5,568 nucleotides of DNA, from positions 1-5,568 of the forward strand of contig JAUVSB010000098.1 in assembly GCA_030597275.1 (NCBI GenBank), given 5' to 3'. Below are positions 5,429 through 5,568 of the stretch, in pieces (position 1 is the stretch's first letter; each line of letters begins with the position of its first letter). The notes beneath the pieces were generated by a model. The model saw only the letters and a program-made list of their open reading frames with translations. It was not told where the DNA came from and did no database searches. The DNA comes from Gammaproteobacteria bacterium (GTDB lineage: Bacteria; Pseudomonadota; Gammaproteobacteria; BMS3Bbin11). The position numbers and the translations under genes were made by a program.

Positions 5429-5568
5429 ATGTCCAAGGAAAAATTTGAACGTACGAAGCCCCATGTAAACGTGGGCACAATTGGTCATGTAGATCATGGC
5501 AAGACCACGCTGACAGCGGCGCTGACAACGGTACTGGCGAAGAAGTTTGGTGGCGAAGTCAAAGGCTA
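5429..5568 (+). CDS. tuf: Elongation factor Tu, N-terminal part (3' end outside window)
   Basis: EF-Tu brings aminoacyl-tRNA to the ribosomal A site as a ternary complex with GTP. Only 46 whole codons are visible, plus two bases (TA) of the next. They read MSKEKFERTKPHVNVGTIGH and onward, nearly identical to E. coli EF-Tu. The G1 phosphate-binding motif GHVDHGKT is complete at 19-26; the remaining GTPase motifs and domains 2 and 3 lie beyond the edge. The ATG has GAGG 8 bases upstream and follows fusA by 46 bases, so it is the str-operon copy. Many Gammaproteobacteria carry a second tuf near tRNA genes and secE; this window cannot show whether one exists. Confidence 0.98.
   Translation, partial: MSKEKFERTKPHVNVGTIGHVDHGKTTLTAALTTVLAKKFGGEVKG

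Overview
The window is a stretch of conserved housekeeping genes, all on the + strand: the 3' half of rpoC, then rpsL, rpsG, fusA and the first 46 codons of tuf. This is the end of the rpoBC (RNA polymerase) operon running directly into the str operon. The proteins read as gammaproteobacterial. RpoC carries the long insertion inside the trigger loop (SI3 type) and keeps register with the Escherichia coli protein to the C-terminus. S12, S7 and EF-G also align along their full length with proteobacterial homologues. The rpoC-rpsL junction argues against an enteric bacterium, where the two operons are far apart, and fits Pseudomonas-like or other environmental Gammaproteobacteria. Base composition looks close to or slightly below 50% GC. 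I cannot name a genus.

Layout: rpoC enters from the left edge and stops at 2189. The 142 bases at 2190-2331 are the only regulation-rich part. In order they hold a perfect 11-bp AT-rich inverted repeat, a near-consensus sigma70 promoter (TTGACA, 17-bp spacer, TAGAAT) with a C-rich discriminator, a GC-rich stem-loop followed by a T-rich run, and the rpsL ribosome binding site. rpsL (124 aa), rpsG (156 aa) and fusA (699 aa, GTG start) follow with spacers of 53 and 52 bases, and tuf begins 46 bases after fusA. No other stretch lacks a gene for more than about 53 bases, and I see no mobile element, CRISPR array, tRNA or rRNA.

Together the genes encode the catalytic core of transcription (beta-prime), two small-subunit ribosomal proteins that bind 16S rRNA (S12 at the decoding site, S7 in the head at the E site) and the two main elongation GTPases (EF-G for translocation, EF-Tu for aminoacyl-tRNA delivery). 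The str promoter probably drives rpsL-rpsG-fusA-tuf as one transcript, possibly topped up by read-through from rpoBC.

I found no new gene system. The part most worth a second look is the rpsL leader. Its strong hairpin lies just inside the predicted transcript, and its 3' arm can instead pair with the rpsL Shine-Dalgarno region, so two mutually exclusive folds are possible. That is an inference from base pairing only.
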